Source: CBDBND01 sp965262665
GTDB lineage: Bacteria; Pseudomonadota; Alphaproteobacteria; Rhodospirillales; Rhodospirillaceae
DNA length: 64,000 nucleotides
Reading direction: 5' to 3'
NCBI GenBank assembly: GCA_965262665.1
Contig: CBDHFR010000004.1
Coordinates: 1,054,001 to 1,118,000, forward strand
In this document: positions 37,367 through 46,370 of the stretch, piece by piece
Numbering within the stretch: the stretch's first letter is position 1
Layout of the letters: the number at the start of each line of letters is the position of its first letter
Notes under the pieces: model-generated
Seen by the model: the letters and a program-made list of their open reading frames with translations, nothing else
The model's database searches: none
What the model was told of the DNA's origin: nothing
Position numbers and translations under genes: made by a program

Positions 37367-37411
37367 AGCCGGCTCAAGGCGTGTGGTTAAACACGCCCCG
37401 AACCGGCTTTC
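37367..37411. terminator. Bidirectional terminator hairpin
   Basis: Stem AGCCGG...GGCGTGT with loop GGTTAA and return ACACGCC...CCGGCT, with A-rich sequence (AAAAAGAAAG) on the left and TTTCGT on the right. It lies between the convergent methyltransferase genes, ending both transcripts. Confidence 0.8.
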
Positions 37412-37421
37412 GTGAATAGTC

Positions 37422-38630
37422 TTAAACGGGCTTGGTGGCGAGCAGGTACGGCATCTTGCGGATGCCGACGTTGTCGGCACGCTGTTCCGCGCCGCGTCCC
37501 ATTGACCCGATCTCGGTGACCTCGAAGCCCACCTTCCGCATTTCCGCCGCCATATCGACGCTGGCGTATTCCTCGTACCAAACTTCCTGGTTCCAGCGGT
37601 GATGCCACCAGTAATAGACCTTGTCGAAGGCGGTCCGCGGCGGCGGCAGCAAGCCAGTGAAGAAATCGATGGGGAAGAACACCCCGCCCGGACGCAATGT
37701 ACGGAACGCTTCGCGCAAAGTGGCCTTTGTCGATTCCGCTGGACACTCATGGTGCTGCAGGTAGCTGGCAATGATGTCGAAGTGGTTGTCGGGGTGGCCG
37801 CTCTCTTCAGCCAGGGTCTGGCGAAAGTTGACACCCAAACCAAGATCGACCGAACGCATGTGGGCATAGCGCACCATGGGCGCGCCGATATCCGACGCCC
37901 AAACCTCCGCGTTGGGATAAAACTCTTTGAAGCCTTGCGCCATCTGACCGCAGCCACTTGCGACTTCGTGAATGCGGTTGACCACACCGTCCTTGGGCTT
38001 TGGTGTGATGCGGGCCAAGCCGCGGTGAATGCGGTCCTGGTCGTTAGCATTCATGTAAAAGTCATTGGTGCCGTAGTGATAGATGTGCCCAGCGAACGGG
38101 TCGCCGACATAGCCACCCGGCTGCTGGTGAATTTCATACTTGGCCCAGTCCGGCTCGATACCAGGACTCAGTTCCAAGGAGCCAGGTCCCATTTTGTCGG
38201 CGGCTTCCATTTCTGAAAGCAGCTGATCCTGATTGGCGTAAAGCTGGTCGCGGATGTTCTTCCACATCTGCTGCTGGGCGGCGCTCCAAGCCTGGAAGTA
38301 CGAGCCGATGATGGGATCGTCGCCAAGCAAAGCGAGACTGTCTTCCAACGTGGCTTCGGCATTGGGATCCAAGCCGTTGGCGATGAGGATGTCGTCGGCG
38401 CGGGCGCGGGCCATGCCGACCATGTCCCCATTCACCAGCACGCGGAAGGTGGTGAGGAAGTCCTCATTGCTTTGCAGATCCAACGTGGGCAAACGCTCCA
38501 GGCGGCCAATCTGTCCGCGTGGCTCGAAATCGTGACTTAAAATAGCGGCTCCGGCACGGCTGCTTTTAAATGCGGTCACAACCGATGCAGCGGCGGCGCT
38601 GGTGCTCAGAAGTGTGCGGCGATTTAACAT
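37422..38630 (-). CDS. Methyltransferase-domain protein with a Tat signal
   Basis: 402 residues. The N-terminus LNRRTLLSTSAAAASVVTAF is a twin-arginine signal (RR at 4-5, cleavage near RAGA, residue 28). Residues 40-200 are a helical domain like that of the neighbour at 36096. The methyltransferase part has HEVASGCGQMAQGF (about 221-234), D247 in WASDIGAPMVRYAH, and a C-terminal EVTEIGSMGRG. A SAM-dependent enzyme outside the cytoplasm would lack cofactor, so either the signal is non-functional, SAM is exported, or the domain now binds something else. Twelve bases upstream lies a small partner gene. Confidence 0.75.
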   Translation of the reverse strand: MLNRRTLLSTSAAAASVVTAFKSSRAGAAILSHDFEPRGQIGRLERLPTLDLQSNEDFLTTFRVLVNGDMVGMARARADDILIANGLDPNAEATLEDSLALLGDDPIIGSYFQAWSAAQQQMWKNIRDQLYANQDQLLSEMEAADKMGPGSLELSPGIEPDWAKYEIHQQPGGYVGDPFAGHIYHYGTNDFYMNANDQDRIHRGLARITPKPKDGVVNRIHEVASGCGQMAQGFKEFYPNAEVWASDIGAPMVRYAHMRSVDLGLGVNFRQTLAEESGHPDNHFDIIASYLQHHECPAESTKATLREAFRTLRPGGVFFPIDFFTGLLPPPRTAFDKVYYWWHHRWNQEVWYEEYASVDMAAEMRKVGFEVTEIGSMGRGAEQRADNVGIRKMPYLLATKPV

Positions 38631-38642
38631 GGTGTCTCTCCC

Positions 38643-38981
38643 TTAACCCGCCGGCCAATCTGAATTCATCTTCAATTTCCCATCCCGGGCGAAGACGCTG
38701 TAGACCCGGTCAACGAAGGCTTCCCGGTCCTCTTGCCAAGCGGCGGTGTCTTCTTTCGTCGGTGTGTAGGACTCAATCATCTCAGATGTGATTCCCTTCT
38801 CGGCCAGAAACTTTTCCATCACGTGCCCGCGCTGGCGCAGGCTCCATACCTCACCGCCCAAAGCGATCACCGCATGCATAAGCCGGTCGGTGACAGCATC
38901 ACCGGTGAAGACCGCCTGGTCCGTATCGCCTTTGAAGAAATCGGACGCATAGGTCGGACGGTCGGACTTGATTTCGGGCAT
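38643..38981 (-). CDS. Small conserved hypothetical, partner of the Tat methyltransferase
   Basis: 112 residues from ATG 38981 (GGAGAGG upstream). N-terminal YASDFFKGDTDQAVFTGDAV, then helices (MEKFLAEKGITSEMIESY) and a C-terminal VDRVYSVFARDGKLK. No signal or metal motif. Only 12 bases separate it from the Tat methyltransferase, so they are co-transcribed. A truncated paralogue lies at 34920-35045, suggesting that this gene pair was once duplicated. Function unknown. Confidence 0.7.
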   Translation of the reverse strand: MPEIKSDRPTYASDFFKGDTDQAVFTGDAVTDRLMHAVIALGGEVWSLRQRGHVMEKFLAEKGITSEMIESYTPTKEDTAAWQEDREAFVDRVYSVFARDGKLKMNSDWPAG

Positions 38982-39146
38982 GGTTCCCTCTCCTTCCCAC
39001 AGGTCCCACAAATGTTGGGAATTCATACGTTCTCAGCGGCAAGAGTGCGCTTCATGACCCAGATTCGCAAGCACGACCCGGTCCACGGTCAGGAGGCGAT
39101 TGATCTCTAGATTGATCTCGTTAGCACCGCAGGTTAAGCCCTGTGC

Positions 39147-39995
39147 ATGGATGACGCCCCTGCCCCGGATCAAACCTCGGATCCCTTGTTGAATGAGGCG
39201 CGCAAGACCATCGCCGATCTCATCGAGGTGATGGCCCGGCTGCGTGACCCCAACGACGGTTGCCCCTGGGATATTGAGCAGGATTTTAAATCCATAGCCC
39301 CCTATACAATTGAGGAAGCTTACGAGGTGGCGGACGCTATCGCCCGGGAAGACATGGCATCTCTCAAGGATGGGTGGGCGATCTGCTGCTGCAGGCGGTC
39401 TATCACACGTATGGCGGAGGAAGCCGGTCTGTTTGACTTCGCTGACGTCGCCGACGCCATTTCCGCCAAGATGATCCGCCGTCATCCCCATGTCTTCGGT
39501 GACGCCGTGGCCGAAGACGCGGAGGCACAGACCGCCTCCTGGGAAGCCATCAAGGCGGCCGAGCGGGCGGAGAGTCAAAACAGCGAGGAAATACCCAGTG
39601 TGCTCGACAATGTTCCGGTAGCTTTGCCGGCGCTGAAACGGGCCGAAAAACTGCAAAACCGTGCCGCCCGCGTGGGCTTTGACTGGCCCGACGCGGCGCC
39701 AGTGATCGACAAGATCCACGAGGAAATCGGCGAACTGGAAGCGGAAATGGAAAATGGCGCAGAGAAAGGGCGCCTTGAAGATGAACTCGGCGATATTCTT
39801 TTTGCCGTCGTCAATCTGGCCCGCAAATTAAGAGTGGAACCAGGGTCAGCCTTACGCCACAGCAATCTTAAGTTCGAGGAGCGTTTCCGCTTCATTGAGC
39901 GTATGCTGGCCGCCGAGGGCCGTGCCCCACAGGATGTGTCTCTCGACGAACTGGAAGCGCTGTGGCAACGGGCAAAAATTGAAACCGCAAAGTGA
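39147..39995 (+). CDS. mazG: Nucleoside triphosphate pyrophosphohydrolase MazG, with an out-of-frame patch
   Basis: 282 residues, two MazG domains. N-terminal: LRDPNDGCPWDIEQDFKSIA, then EEAYEVADAI. C-terminal: IHEEIGELEAEMEN and LEDELGDILFAVVNLARKL. Between SLKD and RMAEEAG the residues GWAICCCRRSIT replace the expected ELGDLLLQAVYHT: the DNA there reads VGDLLLQAVYHT in another frame. One missing base near 39370 and two missing near 39409 explain this, with the overall frame kept. The first domain's metal-binding ExxD is therefore scrambled; the second domain is intact and is the one carrying the main activity in E. coli MazG. Role: removal of aberrant NTPs. Confidence 0.9.
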   Translation: MDDAPAPDQTSDPLLNEARKTIADLIEVMARLRDPNDGCPWDIEQDFKSIAPYTIEEAYEVADAIAREDMASLKDGWAICCCRRSITRMAEEAGLFDFADVADAISAKMIRRHPHVFGDAVAEDAEAQTASWEAIKAAERAESQNSEEIPSVLDNVPVALPALKRAEKLQNRAARVGFDWPDAAPVIDKIHEEIGELEAEMENGAEKGRLEDELGDILFAVVNLARKLRVEPGSALRHSNLKFEERFRFIERMLAAEGRAPQDVSLDELEALWQRAKIETAK

Positions 39996-40000
39996 CGGGT

Positions 40001-40654
40001 ATGCAAATTAAGACGGCACTTCAATGCAGAGTCCTTAAATGCTTGATCGGACTTATTTTTCTGCTGCCGCTGAGCGCCTGTTATGTGGCCGATAATTTCG
40101 GCGCTGAAATTCGCATCACCCGCGACGGCAATTACGGTATTTCTTATCCCGGCGATCTCATTTGGGCGCCTTTGTTCGGGCAGATTGCCCGGGGAGAAAT
40201 CGAACAAGATGCAGCGGTGGAACAGATCGCCGGATTCACTGCGGACCTAAAGCAAGACAATAACTTTCAATTTGTCACCAGCCGCGGCCAAGGGCGCTTT
40301 CAAGTGCGATACGATCGCCGTGGCGCTTTCACCCGGACACAGGTCATCAGCTTTGTCCGCCGCAATGCCCGCATTTTTCAATTGCAGGCCACAGAAGACG
40401 GCGAAGTGCGCTTTAACGGCCGCGGTGCCAGCGATCTACAGGCTCAACAATTGGAAGACATGGGCTTGCGCACCCGGGGCCTGCTCCGCATTGTCACCGA
40501 TGCACCCGTGTCTGAACACAATGCAACAAGTGTCCGCCCGGCGCCGATGCCTGGTTACGTGATGTATGACTGGCGTATGGAGTCCTTCCGGCAGCCGGCG
40601 CCTAAGTTGACATTGCAACTTAACGGGACCTTGCCCACCTCGCCCGGCGCTTAG
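40001..40654 (+). CDS. Hypothetical lipoprotein
   Basis: About 217 residues from ATG 40001, six bases after the mazG stop region (a GTG at 39992 overlaps that stop). Signal segment CLIGLIFLLPLSAC ends in a lipobox (LSAC), so the mature protein is lipid-anchored. The mature part has beta-strand-like segments (FQVRYDRRGAFTRTQVISFV) with no known domain. Probably expressed with mazG. Confidence 0.7.
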   Translation: MQIKTALQCRVLKCLIGLIFLLPLSACYVADNFGAEIRITRDGNYGISYPGDLIWAPLFGQIARGEIEQDAAVEQIAGFTADLKQDNNFQFVTSRGQGRFQVRYDRRGAFTRTQVISFVRRNARIFQLQATEDGEVRFNGRGASDLQAQQLEDMGLRTRGLLRIVTDAPVSEHNATSVRPAPMPGYVMYDWRMESFRQPAPKLTLQLNGTLPTSPGA

Positions 40655-40661
40655 GCCTTGA

Positions 40662-40844
40662 TCATTTCTTAGCTCTAGTTTTAAGGCCCCGGTTCTTTTT
40701 CTCTAAGTTCCAAGCGTCATAGTCCTCCCAAGTGCAGTACTTGGAGCCGCATTTGGGACAATCAGTGGCCGGTGGTTCAAGCTGTTACCACTTATTTTTG
40801 CAGGCTTCGTTGTGACAAATGAACGTTGCGCTGGCCGGATTCAT
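40662..40844 (-). pseudogene. Small zinc-ribbon protein with an in-frame stop
   Basis: From ATG 40844: NPASATFICHNEACKNKW, then TAA at codon 20 (40785-40787), then in the same frame QLEPPATDCPKCGSKYC and TWEDYDAWNLEKKNRGLK to a stop at 40662. The two Cys pairs (CHNEAC, CPKCGSKYC) make one zinc ribbon of 60 residues if the TAA is read as Tyr. So it is a nonsense-mutated gene or a sequencing error. Too short for most ORF callers. Confidence 0.55.
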
Positions 40845-40889
40845 TTGTGGATGGAACTCGGCTCGAGAAATTGCATTTAGATATGGTCC

Positions 40890-41700
40890 TCATCCGCCAT
40901 GGCGCGGACCTTTGTCCCACATAGCCTTCGATTGGGTGCTTAAGAGGTCGCGCTTTTCCGCATTGGCTGGGTCGTAGGGCGTTTCGTCAAGCATACGTGA
41001 ATAACCACCAGCTTCGGAGTGAATCAAAACTCCGGCGGCGTGGTCCCAAGGTTTGAGACGACTGAAACTGGACACCTGCAAACGGTTTTCCGCCAAGGCC
41101 CTATATTCATGGGCGGCACTGCCGCAGCGCCGGGACATCCTGAAATCCTCCCGGGCCCGCTTGAAGGCGCGGTGATAGAGCGATGCCGTCATGCTTTCCA
41201 AATCGAGCGAACCGGGCGTCTCCACTTTCAATTGGGTGTCATCGACCCACGTTCCCTCACCCGCCGCAGCCCAGATTGTCCGGTTGCCCATGGGATCATG
41301 TATCCAGGCAAACAGGGTTTCTCCGTTGTCCACCAGCGCGACAACGACGGCGAAGACGGGATTGCCGGCGACAAAGTTGGCCGTATCGTCGACCGGATCG
41401 ATCACCCAAACCGGTTCATGTTGAGCCAGATGAGTCAGAACCGATGGATTTTCAGCGGTCGCTTCCTCCCCAATGAGCAGCGAACCGGGCCAAAGTTTAA
41501 CCAGGCCGTCCTCAAGTAGATGCTCGGCTTCTTCGTCAGCCGCAGTGACCAAATCTCCCGGGCCAGTTTTGGTGCGGACGTCCCCCTTCGGCCAGGTTGC
41601 AGAACCGGGGGATCACAGCCTTTGCCGCCACATTCCGGATGAGACGGTCTACATCTTGACGGAGTACCGCAGAATCGGGCGTCGTGACTATGCCAGTCAC
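40890..41700 (-). pseudogene. Inositol monophosphatase-family protein, frameshifted
   Basis: GTG 41700 overlaps the hflX stop (GTGA) and gives TGIVTTPDSAVLRQDVDRLI to CNLAEG. A run of five C (41582-41586, plus strand) has one base too many; after it DVRTKTGPGDLVTAADEEAE continues in the next frame. Metal and catalytic motifs remain: GEEATAE, DPVDDTANFVAGNPVFAV (IMPase motif DPxDxT) and LKPWDHAAGVLIHSEAGG. Corrected length about 270. Role in the family: hydrolysis of inositol-1-phosphate or related phosphates. Confidence 0.85.
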
Positions 41701-43031
41701 AACAGGCGGACGGTATGTTGATGAGCGAGGCGGTCCGCATCGGCGGGATCAAGGAGGACCGTCACTTTGGTTTCTTCGTCGCCATCTTGCCGTTCGACCA
41801 CCTCACCTTTGCGATAAAGCCACGCTAAGGTTTTGCCGTCGGAGACCGGTACAGCCACGTCAAGCTCAAGGCGGCCCGATGATAAACATTGATCGATCCT
41901 GGCCAAAAGGTCCGGTGTCCCTTCTCCGGTCAGTCCCGATACCATCACCACATCGGAATCCCGTTCTGACTGGCATACGAAAAGCGCACGTTGCGATTCA
42001 CCAAGAAGGTCGATCTTATTGAAGGCTTCCAAGAACGGTTGCGCGTGCACGGGTTCATCCGCGGACGGGCCAATGCCCATGCGGGCCAGAACGTCTTCAA
42101 CATCTTGTTTTTGCACTGCTGTTTCGGGATGGGAAATGTCACGCACGTGAATAATGAGGTCTGCTTCGAGCACTTCTTCGAGGGTCGCGCGAAAGGCAGC
42201 GACCAATTCGTGCGGGAGATCCGAAACAAAACCAACCGTGTCCGACAAGATGATGCGCCGGCCGGACGGCAATTCAAGACCGCGCATCGTGGGATCCAAC
42301 GTGGCGAAAAGCTGGTCTTCAGCAAAAACCTTTGCATTGGTCAGAGTGTTGAATAAAGTCGATTTCCCGGCGTTGGTGTAGCCGACTAGCGCTACGACCG
42401 GATACGGCACCCGTTTGCGAGCTGCGCGGTGCAGGTCCCGCGTGCGCACGACTTTTTCCAGATCTTTTTTGATTCGAGTGATCCGTTCGCCGATGAGACG
42501 ACGGTCAATCTCGATTTGCGTTTCGCCAGGGCCGCCAAGAAATCCCGAACCACCCCGTTGCCGTTCCAAGTGGGTCCAACTCCTGACCAGACGGCCTTTT
42601 TGGTAGGTCAGGTGTGCCAGTTCGACCTGTAGCTGACCTTCACGGGTCCGGGCGCGCTCGCCGAAAATTTCGAGAATCATTCCCGTGCGATCGATAACTT
42701 TTGTATTCCACGTCCGCTCCAACGTGCGTTGTTGGCCCGGCGACAACGTGTGATCAACGATCACCAGTTCAACGTCGAGGCCCTGCACCAGACCTGTCAG
42801 CCGATCGACATGCCCTTTGCCGAACAATGTGGACGGGCGAGGTTTAGGCACCGCAATGTTTTCGGCATGGACGATGTCGAGTTGAATGGCAGCTGCAAGT
42901 CCACAAGCTTCGTCGAGCCGTGCGCGTGCGTCCGCGACGCCACCCTCACTTGGGAGGTCGGGATGAAGGACGATGGCACGGGTAGAATATCCTGCTGATT
43001 CCGGCTGATAGTATTTGCCGTTACCAGTCAC
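41697..43031 (-). CDS. hflX: Ribosome-associated GTPase HflX
   Basis: 444 residues. N-terminal HflX domain, glycine-rich linker GGSGFLGGPGETQIEIDRR (about 160-178), then G domain: G1 GYTNAGKST (217-225), G3 DTVGF, G4 FNKIDLL. It splits or rescues stalled 70S ribosomes, notably under heat. It lies 14 bases after hfq, as in E. coli and most alphaproteobacteria. Frame intact. Confidence 0.97.
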   Translation of the reverse strand: MTGNGKYYQPESAGYSTRAIVLHPDLPSEGGVADARARLDEACGLAAAIQLDIVHAENIAVPKPRPSTLFGKGHVDRLTGLVQGLDVELVIVDHTLSPGQQRTLERTWNTKVIDRTGMILEIFGERARTREGQLQVELAHLTYQKGRLVRSWTHLERQRGGSGFLGGPGETQIEIDRRLIGERITRIKKDLEKVVRTRDLHRAARKRVPYPVVALVGYTNAGKSTLFNTLTNAKVFAEDQLFATLDPTMRGLELPSGRRIILSDTVGFVSDLPHELVAAFRATLEEVLEADLIIHVRDISHPETAVQKQDVEDVLARMGIGPSADEPVHAQPFLEAFNKIDLLGESQRALFVCQSERDSDVVMVSGLTGEGTPDLLARIDQCLSSGRLELDVAVPVSDGKTLAWLYRKGEVVERQDGDEETKVTVLLDPADADRLAHQHTVRLL

Positions 43032-43045
43032 GCGGGTCTCTGCGC

Positions 43046-43318
43046 CTAATTGGCTGCCTCCTCTTGGGCCGGGGCCTCATTTTGATTTTCCGGCTCAAAC
43101 AATTGCAGCGGACCAGACGGCATGACCGTGGAGATGGCGTGCTTATATACGAGTTGGGTGTGCCCATCCCGCCGCAAAAGCAATGAGAAATTATCGAACC
43201 AAGTAACGATTCCCTGCAGTTTAACCCCATTTACGAGAAAGACCGTTACGGGGGTTTTGTTTTTCCGAATGGTATTCAGAAAGACGTCCTGTACGTTTTG
43301 TGATTTTTCGCCAGACAT
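43046..43318 (-). CDS. hfq: RNA chaperone Hfq
   Basis: 90 residues: QNVQDVFLNTIRKNKTPVTV, then FLVNGVKLQGIVTWFDNFSL (Sm1) and LVYKHAISTVMP (Sm2, YKHA), followed by an acidic/glutamine C-terminal tail. It forms a hexamer that pairs small RNAs with mRNAs. The 108-base gap to the upstream HAD gene probably contains an hfq promoter. Confidence 0.98.
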   Translation of the reverse strand: MSGEKSQNVQDVFLNTIRKNKTPVTVFLVNGVKLQGIVTWFDNFSLLLRRDGHTQLVYKHAISTVMPSGPLQLFEPENQNEAPAQEEAAN

Positions 43319-43426
43319 TTTTATAACACCTTGATTCCTTTATTGTTTTGTCCATTGGCCGTGTTTTGGTCAGACTCACGCCCGTATCTAGAGCGTTTCC
43401 AGGAACGGGGTCAACAGGACCTTGAT

Positions 43427-44095
43427 TTATGCCCGCTCCAAGGTTTGTAGGATCAGGGCGAGGACCATGTCCAAACTCTCCACGCGGCAATGAGGATCGG
43501 CTTCGGGATACCCGTTTCCGATCAGAATTGTGGTGCAATCGGCGCTCTTGCCGCAGACGACATCGACAGCGTTATCGCCGATGAACCAGACGTTAGGCCC
43601 CGCGACATGATCACCACGGGCGAGGATGTTGTGCACCGGGTCGGGAGCGGGTTTGTCCCGTGTGCTATCGCCGGCACCTACGAGATGACCGAAATGGGTA
43701 TCCCATTTGAGATGGGAGACTTCCTCGCGCAAAAACGGTCCGGACTTGTTACTCACCACGCCGAGGAAGAGCGGCAATGCAGCAAGAGTTTGCACCAATG
43801 TATCCGCTCCACGCATCGGGACCAAACTCTCAAGGTGTTTTTCGCCGTAAGCATCGAAATAGATTTTGCGCGCTTGCTGCCAATTCTCGCCGAAGACATG
43901 GGGAAGCGCATCACGTGCGGACTGGCCGAGCCAGTCGCTCCATTGTTCAAACGTCCAGGGTTCCTTTCCGAACGATTCAAGGGCGACATTCATGGCAGCG
44001 GCCAATGCGGGATGGGTATCAACCAAAGTGCCGTCCCAATCGAATAAGGCAGCTTTTGGAATAGGTAAGTGATTGCCTAGAAGATCACTCGACAT
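43427..44095 (-). CDS. HAD-superfamily phosphatase (phosphoglycolate phosphatase-like)
   Basis: About 222 residues from ATG 44095, overlapping the dat 3' end by 11 bases. HAD motif I DWDGTLVDT (D19 and D21), motif II VVSNKSGPF (Ser/Asn), motif III DKPAPDPV (K), motif IV GDNAVDV. A helical cap between motifs I and II places it in subfamily IA. Substrate not identifiable. Confidence 0.9.
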   Translation of the reverse strand: MSSDLLGNHLPIPKAALFDWDGTLVDTHPALAAAMNVALESFGKEPWTFEQWSDWLGQSARDALPHVFGENWQQARKIYFDAYGEKHLESLVPMRGADTLVQTLAALPLFLGVVSNKSGPFLREEVSHLKWDTHFGHLVGAGDSTRDKPAPDPVHNILARGDHVAGPNVWFIGDNAVDVVCGKSADCTTILIGNGYPEADPHCRVESLDMVLALILQTLERA

Positions 44096-44963
44096 GCCAA
44101 CTCTCGGGGCCAAGTGTATTTAAGTAGGATACATACTGATCGCGCAGAGCACAGGCTTTCTCACCGGGGTGGCCGTTGGCAATAACGGACTCTCCCACCC
44201 GGACCACCGGCAAAACAAACGTCGTTGTACCGGTCAAAAAGACTTCCCTTGCACCAAGAACCTCTTCTAGCGTGAAGGTTCTTTCTTTAACCCTATAGTC
44301 AGCGCTTTCGGCCAGAGCGAGGACTCGGGCGCGGGTAATGCCTGCGAGGATTTCAGGTCCCAGTGGTCGCGTCACCAGTGCACCCTCTTGATCGACCAGC
44401 CAAATATTGGCGGCGCTGGCCTCGGTCACGGTTCCATCTGGATTGAGCAGCAGGGATTCAAAAGCCCCCTGTTCTTTTGCCGCTTGTTTGGTCAACGCGT
44501 TAGCTAGCAAGCCAACTGATTTGATATCCCGCCGCCCCCAACGAACGTCTTCTTGAATAGATAAACTGACGCCTTCTCGAGCTTGATCATCGCTCGGCCC
44601 CAAACCGCTACGTGCGGTGACCACGACCGACGGGGCTATGTCGTCACCCGGAAAAACGTGGTTGCGCGCTGCCGTGCCCCGATTCACTTGCATGTATAGG
44701 ATTCCGTTTCGAACCCGATTGAGGCGAACGACCTGTTTGGCGATAACACCCAGGGCTGATCGATGCGGAATAGATGCAAAGTGCAATTCAGACATGGATC
44801 GTTTCAACCGATCCATATGGGCGGCTAAGTCTGCCGGATAGCCATTCCAGATGGCGATAACTTCATACACCCCGTCAGCAAATTGATAGCCACGGTCTTC
44901 CACCGAAACCATGGCCTGGGCGTGCGGTTCATAGCGTCCGTTGACATAAGAGATCCGTGACAT
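44085..44963 (-). CDS. dat: D-amino-acid transaminase (class IV PLP enzyme)
   Basis: 292 residues. Catalytic K148 in RRDIKSVGLLANAL; E in VTEASAANIWLV holds the PLP nitrogen; N-terminal YVNGRYEPHAQAMVSVEDRG YQFADGVYEV is class IV. The order trkA-dat-hfq-hflX is a typical alphaproteobacterial arrangement. It makes D-alanine or D-glutamate from keto acids, for peptidoglycan. Branched-chain transaminase is the alternative, but the context favours Dat. Confidence 0.9.
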   Translation of the reverse strand: MSRISYVNGRYEPHAQAMVSVEDRGYQFADGVYEVIAIWNGYPADLAAHMDRLKRSMSELHFASIPHRSALGVIAKQVVRLNRVRNGILYMQVNRGTAARNHVFPGDDIAPSVVVTARSGLGPSDDQAREGVSLSIQEDVRWGRRDIKSVGLLANALTKQAAKEQGAFESLLLNPDGTVTEASAANIWLVDQEGALVTRPLGPEILAGITRARVLALAESADYRVKERTFTLEEVLGAREVFLTGTTTFVLPVVRVGESVIANGHPGEKACALRDQYVSYLNTLGPESWHVE

Positions 44964-44969
44964 GACGGA

Positions 44970-46346
44970 TTAGAAATATTCCAACCGGACGGAAAATAAT
45001 TTTTCAACCTCGCGCACCGCCTCTGTGGCGGCGAATAAAACGATACGGTCCCCTCCTTCAACCACTGTTTGTGGTCGCGGCACGATAATTTGGCCCTTAC
45101 GAAGGATAGCCCCGAAGCGGGCATTCTTCGGTAAATCGACATCTTTCAACGGTTGCCCGACCAATGGCGATGTTTCAATGGCGTCCGCCTCGATCAACTC
45201 ACCGAAGTCTTCTTGCACTGAGTATGCGGAATGGACCCGGCCGCGACGCACGTGCGACAGAATCTGAGACACTGTAATGGAACGGGGATTAACCACTACA
45301 TCGACCCCGAGCGGTCCCACCAAGGTATTGTACGTTGATTTATTGATCAGCGTAATTGCTCTTCGGGCACCGCATTTCTTAGCTAGAAGGGATGCAAGAA
45401 TGTTGGATTCATCGTCATCGGTGACGGCGACCACGGTCTCGGCTTTGTCCACACCGGCTTCAAACAAGATTTCAGGTTCAAGAATGTTGCCGTATATGAC
45501 AACAGTGTTGTTCAACGTGCCTGAAATATGCTGGGCGCGCTCTTTATTTAGTTCAATGATCTTTACATTAATTTCTTTGTGTTCACGTTCTAATTCCTCA
45601 GCGAGGAATAGACCGATATTGCCACCGCCGAAAATGACACAGCGCCGGGTTTCCGGTTCTTCATGTCCGAATGCGACCATTGCCCGCTCACATTGATCTG
45701 ACGCAACGACGAAGTAGACATCGTCGCCGGGAATCATTTCATCTTCGGCATTCGGTATAATGGATCGGTCGCCCCGTTTGATGCCGACAATAATGATCTG
45801 CATCTCCGGAAACAAACTAGTCAGCTGCCGTAACGGCGTATTAATCAACGGCGTATCTTCCGTAATACGCACACCAATAAGTCGAACCTTATCATCCGAA
45901 AGGGGAATGGCTTCCAAAGCGCCGGGCACCTCGAGACGTCGTGTCACTGCCCGGGCAATTTCGACTTCGGGTGAGATCACCACGTCGATCGGAAGATGAT
46001 CGCGCGTAAACATGGTCATCCACTCTGGCTGCAGGTAACTTTGACTCCTAATCCGGGCGATTTTTTTCGGAACACCGAACAGCGAATGGGCCACCTGACA
46101 GGCAATCATATTCACTTCATCAGTGAATGTGACGGCGATGATCATATCCGCATCTCTAATTCCGGCTCGCTCAAGGACGTCCGGTTGGGATGCGTGACCG
46201 ACCAAACCGGTTACGTCTAGAGATTCGGATAATTGACGGACCAATTCCGTACTTTGATCAACGACAGTGATGTCATTGGCTTCGGAAGCAAGGTAGCGAG
46301 CTATATGAAAACCCACTTCACCGGCGCCGCAAATCACGACTTTCAT
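44970..46346 (-). CDS. trkA: Trk potassium uptake regulator TrkA
   Basis: 458 residues with two RCK/TrkA-N NAD-binding domains (GAGEVGFHIARYLASE at the start; GGGNIGLFLAEELE near residue 235), each followed by TrkA-C. Peripheral cytoplasmic gating subunit for TrkH/TrkG; no trkH is seen in the window. It lies 24 bases after ntrX. Confidence 0.96.
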   Translation of the reverse strand: MKVVICGAGEVGFHIARYLASEANDITVVDQSTELVRQLSESLDVTGLVGHASQPDVLERAGIRDADMIIAVTFTDEVNMIACQVAHSLFGVPKKIARIRSQSYLQPEWMTMFTRDHLPIDVVISPEVEIARAVTRRLEVPGALEAIPLSDDKVRLIGVRITEDTPLINTPLRQLTSLFPEMQIIIVGIKRGDRSIIPNAEDEMIPGDDVYFVVASDQCERAMVAFGHEEPETRRCVIFGGGNIGLFLAEELEREHKEINVKIIELNKERAQHISGTLNNTVVIYGNILEPEILFEAGVDKAETVVAVTDDDESNILASLLAKKCGARRAITLINKSTYNTLVGPLGVDVVVNPRSITVSQILSHVRRGRVHSAYSVQEDFGELIEADAIETSPLVGQPLKDVDLPKNARFGAILRKGQIIVPRPQTVVEGGDRIVLFAATEAVREVEKLFSVRLEYF

Positions 46347-46370
46347 TGCACCAACCCTACCTAACGTCCG

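Noticed and set aside
41435..41752. A separate cysteine-rich protein overlapping hflX
   Set aside because: It is the frameshifted N-terminus of the inositol phosphatase read in the wrong frame, plus hflX shadow.
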